64,000 bases of DNA from Limonium bicolor (lineage: Eukaryota; Streptophyta; Magnoliopsida; Caryophyllales; Plumbaginaceae): the NCBI GenBank assembly GCA_023374045.1, contig CM041780.1:94769005-94833004 (forward strand). Direction: 5' to 3'. A model generated the notes under the pieces. It saw only the letters and a program-made list of their open reading frames with translations, had not been told where the DNA came from and did not search any database. Every line of letters begins with the position of its first letter. The first letter of the stretch is position 1. Below, piece after piece: positions 11,376 through 23,280 of the stretch. The translations under genes were made by a program, and so were the position numbers.

Positions 11376-13586
11376 TGTTATAACCCATAGTTCAAACCTT
11401 ATATTATGTCCGGTTTATAATTGTTGTATCTAAGTTGGATTACGTTACTTATGTGAGTGGGACTTGGTCGGCGTTCTTTCAAATGTCAAGGGCAAGGAAG
11501 TCTTTGCTGAAAACAATTAAGGTAATTGTTTTAATTAGGTTATTAAGGAGAGGAACCTTAATTAAATTATTTCTATTCTGATTGTTTCTCATCACGTCAG
11601 TTCCATCGCGAGAGAGTTCTCCATCGTAGTGCTGAGCGGCAGTTTTCTCCCTTCCCTTCTCTCTCTAATTCTTCCTCTGCTGAAACGGTGAATGTTCTGC
11701 TGCAATCAGATTGGAGGTCTCCGCTGCTGTGTGTTCCTCATTCGTTACTCAGGTTTGGATTCTCTGATTGTGTAGGTCGGTATTGCGTTCTTCCCTTTTC
11801 AGTTTTCTAATTTTTGGAACCTCGGATTGCTGAATTAAGAGACAACGGAGTTGCTATCGACCTGTGGTCTGCACGGGCTGTGAGCTGTTGCGAATTGTCA
11901 GATCCTCTGCGCGTTTGGTTCAGGTTTGTGTTGCAGATTGTGGGATTTTCCGGTTCTAGGTTCCTTCTCTTTGTTTCTGATTTTGGGATTATCGTTTATG
12001 GGAATTCAGTGGCTGTTCGTTCCTGTCTGGTTGGGCATTGTTCGGTGCGGTTGCTGCTGCGTTCTGTGGATTTCTGCACTCCGAATTGAGGTAGGTGGTT
12101 ACTCGATTCGGTTTGGAAGTTCAGCCATGGGGTTTGCAAGGTTTTGTCGTCTGATTTGTGTGCGGATTGCGATTGTTGTTGGCTGTTTAAATTGCGCTTC
12201 TGAATGGCTAAACCCCCATGGTCTCCTGTATTTATGACTGTTTTGGTGTGTGTGTTCTGAATTGGCGATTCGTGGTGTCGAATCGCGTTGTTTTTCTGCT
12301 TTGTTCGTCTTCTGAAATCTGCAATTTTCGCACTGTCCGAACTTCCGTCCGAGCTTTGAAGTTCGGACAGTGTGTTTTGCCTTTCTGATTTTCAAAGTTC
12401 GGGGTATGTCCGAACATCTGTCCGAACTTAGATGTTCGGACACACCCTTAGATTCTCCTCTGATTTTAGTTCGACCTGTGTCCGAACTTTGACGTCCGGA
12501 CACAAGGTCGGACCTTCCGCGTAAGTTTTCCGTAAACTCGTCCGAACATTAGTCCGAACATTGATGTTCGGACATTCTGAAATGTTCTGTCTGTTTGCAA
12601 ATCGACTTGTGTCCGAACATTGATGTCCGGACACAAGTTCGGACATTTGATTAGTTTGGTTTCTGAGTCTCGACTTGCGTCCGAACTTCGACGTCCGGAC
12701 ACAAGTTTGGACACTACTCTGTTTTCTGCATAACTTCTCCGTCTGAACTTCGATTTGAGTGCCGTTTGTGGCATTGGACTCCTCTAAGTTCCTACAACTG
12801 TATTATAAGTGTTTTGGCATGGTTTCATGCAAGGTTGCTTCTGTTTTGCAAACCTTCTGTTTTGGGGCACTTTACTCTGTTTCTGAGCCGTGAATGGCTG
12901 GGTCGAGCTATTCCGTGGTATACCATGTAGACGTCGTTCTGAGTGTGGGTCATTCCCTTTCTAATCTGTGGTATACCATGTAGACGAACCCTTTGGCTCT
13001 TTCGAGTCATTTCTGCATTGCCAAGAGACCTGTTATGGTCTATGGGTCTTCGACCCTTCTAAGTGTGTGCATTGTACTGTGTTCCCCTATCTGTTTGTGA
13101 ACTTTGGTGTTCCATTCTGTATTTGTTTCAGTAGTGCTCTGACTATTTGTGAGAACTATGGTTTTGTGCTAACCTCTGCTTCTCCTCTGTTTTCAATTGT
13201 TTGAGCGACCTTACCGATGACGGTCGGCTTACGGGCATAGTTGTGTGCTCACTCCCCTACTTTAACATTTTTGCAGATGATCAGCAAGGATCACTTATTC
13301 AGTTTCTGGAGCTTGGTTTATGTCTTAGCTCATTTGTTATTTGATATACCTACTCAGACTTGTAGCCTTCGGGCCTTACTCTGTTTAGACCACCGTTTAT
13401 GTTTGGAACATGTATTCGGGATTTTGTATTACTTCCGCTGTATTTGAGTACTCTAGTTTACAATGTTTATGGAAACTCTGTTTTGGGCCTTTATTGTATA
13501 TGAGTGTTTTAGAGCCTTGCGTTATTAGGTAGTAATACGCGGCGTGTAATACCCTTAACTCCTAGGCCGGTTTTAGGGGTGTTACA
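11376..13586 (+). mobile_element. Tekay-like solo LTR (2211 bp) without target duplication
   Basis: It has the same ends as the LTR at 1633-3874 (TGTTATAACCC to GGGGTGTTACA) and is similar throughout, including the hairpin array. The flanks differ: AAAAC on the left and TTGAT on the right. The left flank is an X LTR and the right flank is the 5' end of another retrotransposon. A simple insertion followed by LTR-LTR recombination would leave matching flanks, so a recombination between two separate elements is more likely. Confidence 0.88.
12332..12712 (+). repeat. Array of six CCG-rich hairpins in the Tekay-like solo LTR
   Basis: This is the same six-unit array as at 2594-2980. Arms start at 12334, 12407, 12479, 12539, 12610 and 12678 (spacing 73, 72, 60, 71, 68 bp). 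The short third interval is kept in both copies, so the array was inherited as a block. Confidence 0.88.
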
Positions 13587-13641
13587 TTGATCGTCTTCCA
13601 AAGCAGTTAGCTTTCTAGAAGAGACCTGCTCTGATACCAAT
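13587..13641 (-). other. Primer-binding site and remnant leader of a minus-strand LTR retrotransposon
   Basis: On the minus strand TGGTATCAGAGCA (13639-13627) is a Met-tRNA-type primer-binding site just inside the LTR that ends at 13642. Only about 40 bp of leader follow before the Tekay-like LTR end, so the coding region of this element is gone. The leader style is copia-like, but this is a weak assignment. Confidence 0.7.
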
Positions 13642-14757
13642 TGAAACTCGCAAGCCCTCCTGATGCGTCCCCGAGGTGACATGGACGTATCATGGACTCT
13701 TAATAAAACTTGATAGTGGAGAGATAACATTAAACTGGAAAACACACGATTGAGAATTTACACACATAAAATTCACTCAACCTCCCTTGCCCCACACACG
13801 AACTCTCGGGACAGTTTTGACTTTAACCCTATAGTCATTAACCCTCTCCTAACTATCGGCCTACGGTTCACCGATCGTTCCCGACCTGCCGTCCTATAAA
13901 ATACCTTGTATTGATACTCTAACCAGTTCTCCCTAGCTCACAACTCTCTAGCACTTACACACACTCCTTAGTCTAATCCACACTTGCCCAGATTATCTCT
14001 ATCTTTTCTCTCGTACAGGGCTTGTCTTACCAGGAACATTAATGCACCTATTATACAAGTTAGTTGAGATGCCAACTAAAACCTAGGAGTTGTAGACTCT
14101 AAGAGTAGTATACTCATTCTTCTACGAATATAAAAGCCACACCCTACTGCAGATTTCTTCCAACTTGATCTGGAGCCACCAGCACACGCGTTGCCTTGTG
14201 AATGGGCAAGTTGGCGGCGCGTCTCCCAAGTGGCCGGTCACCACTTGCACACTTCAACTTGTCTGAACTTGTCTGGCTCATAATGCTCATAAATGCCTCT
14301 CTGAAGTATTACGGCTATGTAATGATGTTCATCAATAGCCTTTGTTATCTTGTTATCTTGCACATTAATGAGATAAACCTTTTGTCGTGAGTTTGTCATG
14401 AGCAAGTTGCTTGTGTGGTTGTGAATAATCTGAGTGAGTTTGTCGACGTTGCTAACTTCGTTTGGTCCTGTTCAATATCTGATGAAGGAGATAGTGATGA
14501 TGTGGTCTGACTGCTTGTGATTGCTAGAAGTTCTTCGGAGCTCTCGCCGATAGGTGCCCGACTGGTAGAGCACATGTCGTGGATTGAGCGCGCTTGCAAC
14601 CTTGCATGCTAAGCCACTCAAGACTTAAGTGCGCTTGCAACCTTGCGTGCTAAGCCACTTATTCACCTATCTATCTAAAATCATGAATCTTGACAAACGC
14701 ATTAGATAGACAACACAAGGTTTGGTGTCATCAAAACTAAAGGATCTTGTCTTAACA
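13642..14757 (-). mobile_element. 5' LTR (1116 bp) of a probable copia-type element, minus strand
   Basis: Plus-strand ends are TGAAACTCG and GTCTTAACA, so on the minus strand it runs TGTTAAGAC to CGAGTTTCA, followed by the primer-binding site. It is homologous along its length to the solo LTR at 53892-54963; shared blocks include GATCCTTTAGTTTTGATGA and GGTTGCAAGCGC. The motif TTGCAAGCGC with its surrounding 40 bp is duplicated locally (about 14588-14660). Confidence 0.82.
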
Positions 14758-14944
14758 ACATCCAAAGTACTCAAAGCCTAACCCAACCATTACTTTCAAT
14801 GAAACACATACCACAAATCCTAACTTCTAGAAATTCTTCTAGAAACGACTAGCGACCATTCTTTCTAGAAGAAAACTACCAGACTAAAGCAGACACAAAT
14901 AAGTGTTCTTATGGCGGCAAATAATAGATAATAAGGAAAGGAAC

Positions 14945-15366
14945 GGGAAATTTCACCAAATACCACTAAGTTTTTCTTTAATTCATGGTATACCACTGTG
15001 TTTCTAAAAATTACATAGGATAACACCGAGTTTTTACTTATTTCATCAGATAACACCCTGTCACATATTTCATTAACTTATCTGTAATATCCCTAGAAAA
15101 AAAGACTAAAATGCCCTATTATCAATTAAACTAAGGTCATATCTTATGGAATTTATCAATATGACAATTCATTGTGAGGCAATTAATTAATAACAGAAGT
15201 ATTTTTGTCATTTTCTAGGAAAAATTATAAAGAAGTTAACAGAATATGAGATAGAGTGTTATATGGTGAAATAAGTAAAAACTCGATGTTATCCTGTGTA
15301 ATTTCAAAAACATAATTGTATATCGTGAATTAAGTAAAAACTCAATGGTATTTGGTGAAATTTCCC
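14945..15366. mobile_element. MITE with long terminal inverted repeats (422 bp)
   Basis: The ends GGGAAATTTCACCAAATACC and its reverse complement flank a short AT-rich centre. The inverted similarity extends for roughly 110-130 bp from each end with scattered mismatches. Repeated words such as GTAAAAACTC occur within each arm. No coding region is present. I could not find a clear target-site duplication, so the superfamily (perhaps Mutator-like, given the long arms) is open. Confidence 0.75.
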
Positions 15367-15879
15367 TTGAAAAAACTGTGTCTAAAGGCCTTCTACTCAA
15401 TAAAAGATAAGTCTGGGATATACTTCACAAGACAAAGGTTGAAAAAGATGTGTTCTACAGAAATAGAGTGATGAACACCGCCGTCATGAAGAACAGTGTA
15501 AAAAGGAGTGACAATTGTTGTATCAAAGCATCGGGAATTCATCTAGTTAAACAAGAGATAGTTAAGAAGTTTAAAGGATCAACTCGTGGTTAGAGATAAA
15601 AACTAGAACAGGCGACACGACCTAAACTTCGTGATCAAAAGGGTAAATTCGACCCCAACAAGCGTACAGAGGACATACTGTAGAACATAGTTAGATTGAT
15701 CGCTAACCTCGGTATAGCAGAGGATGTGCTACATATCTCTCTTGACTGGACTCGCCCTTCCCGAGGTAGCAGAACAACTCTTGAAGAACAACTTGAAAGG
15801 AATATGTGTTCAAGCTCCCTAAACGTGGAAGTTTAAATAAGGGCGCTCAACGGAGTAATTAGGGTACCTAGGGATCGAT
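15367..15879. other. Unassigned non-coding DNA
   Basis: About 500 bp with no recognisable gene, terminal repeat or structured motif. No long ORF on either strand. Confidence 0.5.
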
Positions 15880-16508
15880 CTAGCGGTATTTATATTTGTA
15901 ACGGTTTGCAGGTCATTTAAAGATAAGAGCGGTTTCGAGAATTGAAAGGAAATTTCTGAGAGACTTTCCCTCATAAAAGTATGATCGATCTAACGGTTTG
16001 CAGGTCATTTGAACCGATAAGAGTTTAAGATAGATTTTATCCTAGAATAGTTTCATACGTTTTCAGTAATGACTGCTTTTTATTGTATCTGGTTATTGTT
16101 TTTCTGAGGACTTACAAAGAATCTTCTCAAAATTGATCTGTTAATTTCTGAGGAAATTCTCTCAGAAATTTTCGACAACAATATAACTCGGAAAATTCGG
16201 AGGACTGTATCTCTCAGAAGTTTCCTAGAAGACTTTTCCTTCAGAAATTTTCGAGGACTTGTCGCTGGAAGTTCCTCATAACGCGATATCCTTTGGAAAA
16301 ACAAGTAGTAGTCAAATTTGTTGAAAACAATAATTCCGAGAATATTTCCCTCGAAAAATTTCCGAGCGGTACATAATTGGTCAGAAATTTTTTTCCGATG
16401 AGCTTCTTTACGGTGAATTTTTTTCCTCTGAAAGTTCTTAGAAACTAATGTTTTTGACACATTCTAGACTGTTTCTTTTCCTCGGAAATCATTATTTTGT
16501 TAGTAGTG
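15880..16508. mobile_element. CACTA element end fragment with subterminal repeats
   Basis: The right edge TTTTGTTAGTAGTG (16495-16508) reads CACTACTAACAAAA on the minus strand, a CACTA-type terminus. Inside it are many direct and inverted copies of words like CTCAGAAATT, CTCGGAAATT and AATTTCTGAGG, as in the subterminal repeats where CACTA transposase proteins bind. The left limit is approximate. No matching opposite end was found, so this is a remnant or a badly diverged element. The minus-strand ORF at 16080-16460 is made of these repeats. Confidence 0.65.
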
Positions 16509-18081
16509 TGGGGAACAAAATATTTAGGATGAGCCATTGTGCCAGCTGAAGGGGTTGACTGTGGAGCTTATAGTTGCCTAGGTTTGCTTAACCTTCAAAC
16601 TTCATTCTTTGTTCAACTAGGTTCTAGACTACATGGTGTCTTAGGGCTTGACAATTGTCAGCACCATGGCCTGATAGTTTGTGATACTTACATATATGTT
16701 TAAGCATGGTAACCATGCGCACTATTCTGGAGCGTGGGACTATGACCTACAGTATGCCTCGTTGTTGAAGTTTCTTGAATGCTTGGATCATTGGGCATCC
16801 TAGATCAATGATATCTCTTCTTGTTCTCACTCAGTGCCTTGATGGCAATGGTGTTGTAAAAACAAAATTTTAAGTTTAGCAAAATATATCCATGATACAT
16901 CTTGTTTTAAAGAATACGAATGATGATGAACAATTGTATAAATTTTATTTTTTTATTTATATTTTATAAGTTATAACACTTTGAAATCTAAAATATTTTT
17001 TCCGTTAACTTTTTTCTCTCACATAGTCTCTCAACTTATTCCCATCATTAACACCCATTTTATTTACCAAAAAGAGATAGAGGAGAAGATTTCAAAAAAA
17101 AAAAAATAATAAGGGGGGAAGAGACATGGGTCTGCAGGATTTTTTTTCTTAGTTCTGTTTCTCCAATGTTAGCTCTATAGGTGTCCTGTCGCCATATTCT
17201 TGGCTCTAATGCTAGGGTCTTCGGCCCCTTATCAAATGCTAACTTTAAAGTAATAGGTTGTGTTGAGAGACAGTAGTTAGTTGGTTGTTTGGAGGTGGTT
17301 CTCGTGTGGGTCCCACGTGGGTCATACGTTCTAGTTCAACAATATATTGTCACATACATATAAAACAACCATAAAACAGTCAGACCGAAACAACCATACC
17401 GAACGCTGCCATAATGTCGTTTTATACAAATAAATCTTAATTTGAAGAAGACACTACAAATGAGCTACACGCACTTAAATCAATTCATTTTTCACAACTG
17501 CCATTGAAGTATAAAACATCCAACTAGTTGCGTACAGCTAATTCTCTCTGCAGTGCAGGCACACATATATGTACTGTTGTGTTTAATAATTCAATATGCA
17601 AGTGAGTATTGCTCGGTGATTATTAAATTACAAATGAAGTTATCTCAATTATCAAGAACCGATCTAGAAAGCACGTAGTAATAAATAAAAAAACTGTATA
17701 TGGAGATTCAATTTCAAACAAACCCCGTATTTGTCTTTCTGTAAATTAATCATGCAGCGAGCATCTTTCCCATCCAGAATCCAGTCTGTCAACAACCTTC
17801 CAACTCCCCGCCACCACCCCTTCACCTACACTCACTTCTTTTTTTGGGTCCACAGCCACTGGGACAGCACACCCTCGCCATGTGAATTTCCTCGCTTTTA
17901 TTCAACTTTCTATTTCCTTTTTCCAATTCTACCCTTCCCTTGATTGGCCTGTGAATCAGTCTGTGACAGCCAGGAGGGGAAGCGGGCGAACCGGCCCAAC
18001 CTCATACATTCAACCATGGTTTAACCACCGGGTTCGTATTGTTCAATCCCATAACTAAATTTAATAACAATAAAAAATTCC
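16509..18081. other. Intergenic DNA downstream of the DUF868 gene
   Basis: About 1.6 kb, AT-rich, with a poly-A stretch near 17095-17107. I recognise no gene or transposon ends. The plus-strand ORF at 17731-17943 has proline/phenylalanine-rich low-complexity content and no recognisable family. Confidence 0.5.
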
Positions 18082-19094
18082 CTACTCCACCTTCCAAGCA
18101 TACAGAAACAAGCAAAACTCCGATCCCTCATTCCCGCCACCCAAACCACCATTCCCCGCCGCGCACGGAGGCAAACTCAGTCTACCAACTTCAGCTGAAA
18201 TCGGCGGCACTGCATTCGCAGACATCGACGACGACCCCATCACAATCGGTTTAAAGATAAACAAAGCATGCCGTAAACCGGGATTAAACAACCAATTATG
18301 AACATCCCAATAAACCTCCACTCGGAGCCGGTTCATCCGCACAGCCACATTCCCTCTAAACTTCCATTGCAAATGCTTCACTTGAACCGCTACACGTCCA
18401 TCAAACCGAATCTCCATCTCCAAATCCCCCTTATCTTCATCACCCGAACCGGACCCGGCTTTACACTCAATCACAATCTCATGTGAACGTCCCTTCTCAT
18501 GAAACTTAGACCGGGTATGAACCGTTTCTTCCCGAATACATGTTCCTTCCTTGACACAAGAATCGGATCAATTAACGCCGGTCGACACCGTGTCTTCTTA
18601 TACGCTTCATCCTTCATATCACCAAGTAGTAATGCTACTTCCCCTTCACAAGCTACCGCCACATAATACTCCGATAACGGTTCCGTCTCTCCCGCTGTAA
18701 ACTTCGCCGATTTAAGATCCCATACCACATCCACACTTCTACCTCCTTCAATCGATACATGTCTTGATCCACTCTTACGCCAGAAGAACCACGGGTTCAG
18801 CTCCACTTTACAAGTGTAAGACGGTTGATGCTGCTGCTGGTGGTGGATTCCATCACCACCAGTGACTTCATCTGAAATAGAAACGGAAAGACCGTGGAGA
18901 AGAAGGTTTCGACACCAAGTGACGGTTACGAGACGACATTTATCAGCGATCTTAGTTCGGTAGACTGAGATGTAAACATTTTGACCTGATCTAGTAACTG
19001 CTGCTGTCGTCGGATCTTCATCATCCCTACTGACTGCTGAAAAGCAAGCCGGGATACTTAATTGATCATGCATTATTTGTGACTGAACCAGCAC
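18082..19094 (-). pseudogene. DUF868 family protein (intronless host gene) with one frameshift
   Basis: Plant DUF868 proteins are about 280-340 residues, of unknown function and usually encoded by one exon. The N-terminal part (19094-18521) shows the family hallmarks in order: SIPACFS, the YISVYRTKIA and VTVTWC blocks, VELNPWFFWRKSG, VVWDLKSAKF, EYYVAVACEGEVALLLGD, AYKKTRCRPA and KEHVFGKKRF. The rest follows in another frame (to 18082): EIVIECKAG, VAVQVKHLQWKFRGN, VEVYWDVHNWLFN and LFIFKP. The frame changes near 18520, consistent with one missing base. All family blocks are otherwise kept. The likely start is the ATG at 19073 (MHDQLSIPACF), 21 bp inside the longest frame. The break may be recent decay or a sequence error. 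Confidence 0.9.
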
Positions 19095-19858
19095 TTTCCC
19101 TCCCTAACCCCGTCGACGACTCTTACTCGACCGATTCCGATCAAAAATAGAGGTTTTTTTTTTTAAATTCTTCTACTGATTGTCCCTCCCTCCCTCTCCC
19201 CTTCTCTCTCTGAAAAAATTAATGCGGAGGGAACTTTGAACGAGTAGCTGAATTTTGTAACTAATCTGTTGACAAACGGATGGATATTCCCTGGAACAAG
19301 AAAAAGAGAGATGAAGCTGGCAACCAATCAATGAACAGTGTGAGTAGCTACCTATACTGTGGAAAAAAGAGAGAAAATTAGATTGAACTGGCACAGCCGC
19401 TTTCAATTTTATCTTCTAGTACTACTGCCTATCTCTTTATCAATTAAATTTATTATACTATAATTAGTGGCCATCTTCTACACTTGTTTGATACCGATCT
19501 GGTTCCCTCCGCCTTTACATTAATAATACGGACAAATTTTGTTTTGGTCCCTTATATTTTAATGGTTTTTTAGATTGGACAGTTTTTGTTTTATGAAACC
19601 TATAATATGCTGATTTCATTAATATAAGTTATGCAGTATATTAAAGGACGTGAGCTTAAATATATACTTGTCAAATTAACTTATCATATTAAAATCAAAA
19701 TGTGTATAAGAGTGAAAAAAAGAGAACATGATACTTAATAGGGTTCCAAGGAGGAATGTAGAAATTAATTGGGAGTTGCAAATGTCTAACTGTAGTCACT
19801 ACATTGGAATAAATAAAAATAAAGGCTTGAGATTACATGTTATATAAATTATCAAATT
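19095..19858. other. Upstream region of the DUF868 gene
   Basis: It contains a T-rich/C-rich stretch (19150-19210) next to the start codon that looks like a 5' leader of the minus-strand gene. Beyond that is AT-rich DNA in which I see no feature. It ends where the X element LTR begins (TGAAATACCCC at 19859). Confidence 0.5.
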
Positions 19859-20291
19859 GAAATACCCCAAACCTTGATATGTTGTTTAACTATTAAAATA
19901 TGGTATATTAAGGCTAAAAAGTGCCTTAGAAACATTAGTGAACAATTTAAGCCATAGTAAAAACAATAAAGCACCATAAACACAATTTGAGCAAAAACAT
20001 GCTCTAAGTTTGGAATGAACTTGGTTAGGACCCAACGAGCCTACCAAGACTTAATAACATGCAATTATGATTTGATAAGGCTAATTAAGTCCTTAAGAAA
20101 CATTGGTAGACAATTTAAACCAAACAAAACACAAGAAAACACCATAAAGTCAATTTAAGCAAATACTTGCCCTAGACTTGGTGTAACCTTGGATAAGACC
20201 TAAAGGTCATTCCTAGACCTTATTAACATGCTAATGAACATGTTAAATCAATTACTAAAGAAAACCAAGCTTGAAAACAAGTTAAAACACA

Positions 20292-20323
20292 AAATGTGCT
20301 TTAAGGAGCCTTAAAGCACATTT
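20292..20323 (+). other. Perfect stem-loop in the X LTR
   Basis: AAATGTGCTTTAAGG is followed two bases later by its exact reverse complement. The X LTR copy at about 56873 keeps the structure with small changes. Role unknown. Confidence 0.7.
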
Positions 20324-20550
20324 GTGAAAAATTGTCTTGGAAATGAGTTTTGAGTGGCTAAATGTCCATCATTACTCTTTAATCAACATGTGTACTACTT
20401 AGTATCACATTAGGAAGTCTAAATCAATGAGAAATCAAAAATTTCACAATTATGTGCACTAATTTGTGAATAGTGCTCAAATAGTGCTACTTTAAGACAT
20501 AAGTTAACTTAGTTAATTAAATGGTCAACATAAGTCATAAAATGCCCTAT

Positions 20551-20558
20551 TATATAAA
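20551..20558 (+). promoter_or_regulatory. TATA-like box of the X LTR
   Basis: TATATAAA lies about 130 bp before a CT-rich leader, in the right place for the U3/R promoter of the LTR. The sister copy near 57130 has lost this box. Confidence 0.5.
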
Positions 20559-22387
20559 GGGGCCCGGTTTTCTATGTGGTGACTCACCACCATGTGCTAA
20601 TTAATTAAAGGGAAGAAGAAAAAGTAAGTAAAAAGAGAAAATACCTTTATAACATAAATATCTCTTAAAGTGTACTCTCTCACCTCATTCTCTTCATTTC
20701 TCTCATCCCCACCGTCTTCATCTTCTTCCTCCCCTCTCAAAATTGTTTTTGCTACAGCACACTCCATTCTCCAACTTCTTTTACTTGTAACTCATGACTC
20801 CATGCTCCAAAATCAATTTCAAGACTACCTTTGTCTTAGTTAGACCAAGCTCTTCACTTCTATCTTTTCAAATCTTCAAGAACTCCATTTTGGTGCCATG
20901 AAGAATCTCCATTGAAGGAGGAAAAGCTCATCTTTTCACACCTTGTCATTCTCCTTTGCTTCAAGGTAAGGAAAATCAAAGAAAATCCATGTTTCCCTTC
21001 ATTTTTGTACATGGCCGAAAATCACCTCTAAATGGTGCCTTGCCTTACTCTTTTTAGTAGCTTGAATTGATCTTCAAAGGACTAGGAGGAGTCCTCTCTT
21101 GCTACTTATTCAAACTCTCATTCAAATCCAAGGTAAACTTCCATTTTAATGTTTTAAAACACTTATGTAATCTAGGGTTTATTTATGAGTTTAAGTATAA
21201 AGCTTAATGCACATTACCCTTATATGTGTATTGGTTAGAAGATTGACAAGTGATAAAAGCTCCTTGCCGATTTTCAATCAAGAAAGAACAAGAGAAAACA
21301 AGTGAGAAAATCTTGAAGAGAAGAGGTAAATGACCTCTCTTAATGTAGTTTTGTGTACTAGGGAATTGAGCTATATTTGCTTAATAAATAACCTAAAGAG
21401 CCAATGGGAAATGAGCTAGAAAACTATCCACAAGGTGGACTAAAAGGACATGGGAGCACTGTTGTGTGTAATTGCAGGTTGAAGGCATTTAAATGTGGAA
21501 ATTCAGTGTTTAAGATTAATGCAATTTAAGGGCCTAAGAGCCATGTTATTTAAGGGCCTAAGTGCCAAGCAATTTAAGTTTATGAACTATATTGTGATGT
21601 AGTGTAGTTTAAAGGTTTAGTTGTGTGTAAAGAACATTTCTTGTGAAGATGAATGTCTTTGGTGGTTAAAGGATGAAAAACCATGTGTTTGTGTGTAAGG
21701 ATGTGTATTAAGGGATAGAGTGTTCTTGGATTGTATAAAAGTGAAAAACGATGTGTTTGGGTGTAAGGTGATACAAGAGAAGCTATGTCAAAATTTGGTG
21801 AGTAAATAAGGAGTTTTAGGTGAATAAATGAAGTTTGGTGACCTAGATTGTACTAGGAATTGTTAAGTGTTAAATTGGTGAAAGAAAAGGAATTAAGGAG
21901 TTCTTGGGTGCTAAGATGACTTAGGTATTGTCTTGGAGGATTTAGAGATCAAATGGGTTTTTTACACACCAAAGTTATGTTATGTGAAGTGTTAAGTCTT
22001 GTGCAAGTTTTGGTAAACAAATGAAAAATAATGCCTTGTGAAGGTCTAAGTGTGAACTAGTGGGAAATAGAAGGAGTTTGTGTATGGGAGGTGTTTGTAA
22101 GAAATAATGCCTTTGGAGTAGTGGTAATGGTGGTAAGGTAACATTTTGGTTAGTTGGAGTTATAGGCATGAAACTACCACTTAGAAAACCTAAGGAAAAT
22201 ATTACAAGTGTTAAGAGATTTTGTAAGAAATTGAGTAACAAGTTTGGACAATGATTTAAGGAGGTTCAAAGTGTTATTTTGGTATTAGAATATGTCTAAG
22301 TTCATGTGTGAAGTATGGGTAAACAATGGGTGAAGAGAACAAGTAGAACAAAGCTTGAAAATGTTAATAATGCAATTCTGTAGCTTT

Positions 22388-22423
22388 GGTCCGGGACTTA
22401 GTTCCAGGGTAAGGTCCCGGACC
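22388..22423 (+). repeat. CCG-rich 36-bp hairpin, first of an interrupted array
   Basis: It starts GGTCCGGGAC and ends GTCCCGGACC, exactly 36 bp. The other two units of the array are at 25992 and 26064, beyond the inserted solo LTR. Confidence 0.88.
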
Positions 22424-22449
22424 ACATACAAAAACTGGCCGAGAGTTGC

Positions 22450-23280
22450 TGAAATACCCCTAAATTTTAAAATCAATATATTATAAATTTTACATTTATA
22501 TTATATAGATTACAAGTATATTATATAGTTTATAAGTACGTTATATTATTTACAAGCATATTATATAGTATTTTATAAAGGTGGTTCGTATTAATAAATA
22601 ATCCGTTTTGAAAATTAGTCGGTTATGATTTTGATGTCATAATATGATCCATGTGTATTTTCTATTATTTTAGTGTATTTATTTGTTTATAATAATGATA
22701 GTGTTGATTTTATTACATACACTAAATAAGTTAGTTTTACCATATGTCGGTGACATCTTTTGGTATTTTCTGAAATACCCCTAAATTTTAAATACATTTA
22801 TTTTCTAGTTTACAAATATATTATATAGTTTGCGAGCATATTATACAGTATTTAATAAAGACAATGTGTTTAATAGAATAATCTGTTTTAAAACTACGGT
22901 AGTTGTGATTTTTATCTTCGTATTAATGATCCTTGTATTTCTCTAGCTAACTTGGTATATTTATTTATTAAAAATGAAGTTATAATAATAATGATATGAT
23001 TCAAATAATACCGTTGATTCAAAATATATCTGTTATATAGTTTATGAATATATTATATTATATACGAGCATATTATATAGTATTTAATACATTATTTCAA
23101 TAACATAAGATGTTTTAGAAAGAAGTCGGTTGTGATTTTAACGTGGTAGTAATGATCATCATATTTATCTAGTTAGTTTGATATATTTACTTATTAAAGA
23201 TTAAGTTATAATAATTATATTATGATTTAAATACTACTACGACTTTACTACATTAAGTAAATCATTTTTAAATTGATTTT
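22450..23280 (+). repeat. Three diverged AT-rich tandem blocks in the solo LTR
   Basis: TGAAATACCCCTAAATTTTA recurs at 22450 and 22770, followed in each case by ATATTATATAGTTT-type words and a TCGGTTRTGATTTT-like block. A third, more diverged block starts near 23030. The unit is roughly 260-320 bp. Confidence 0.65.

Larger units (their letters stand above)
19859..22449 (+). mobile_element. Family X 5' LTR, first segment (plus copy)
   Basis: The LTR begins TGAAATACCCCAAACC. It is about 90% similar by eye to 56439-58595 over 2.1 kb. It has a TATA-like box at 20551, a CT-rich leader (about 20680-20745), a perfect 15-bp stem-loop at 20292-20323 and one CCG-rich hairpin at 22388. It is split at 22449 by a solo LTR and resumes at 25976, giving an undisturbed length of about 4.6 kb, very long for an LTR. 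There are no coding domains. Confidence 0.75.

Noticed and set aside
17731..18254. Plus-strand frames opposite and beside the DUF868 gene
   Set aside because: They are antisense to, or downstream of, a clear minus-strand gene and low in complexity.
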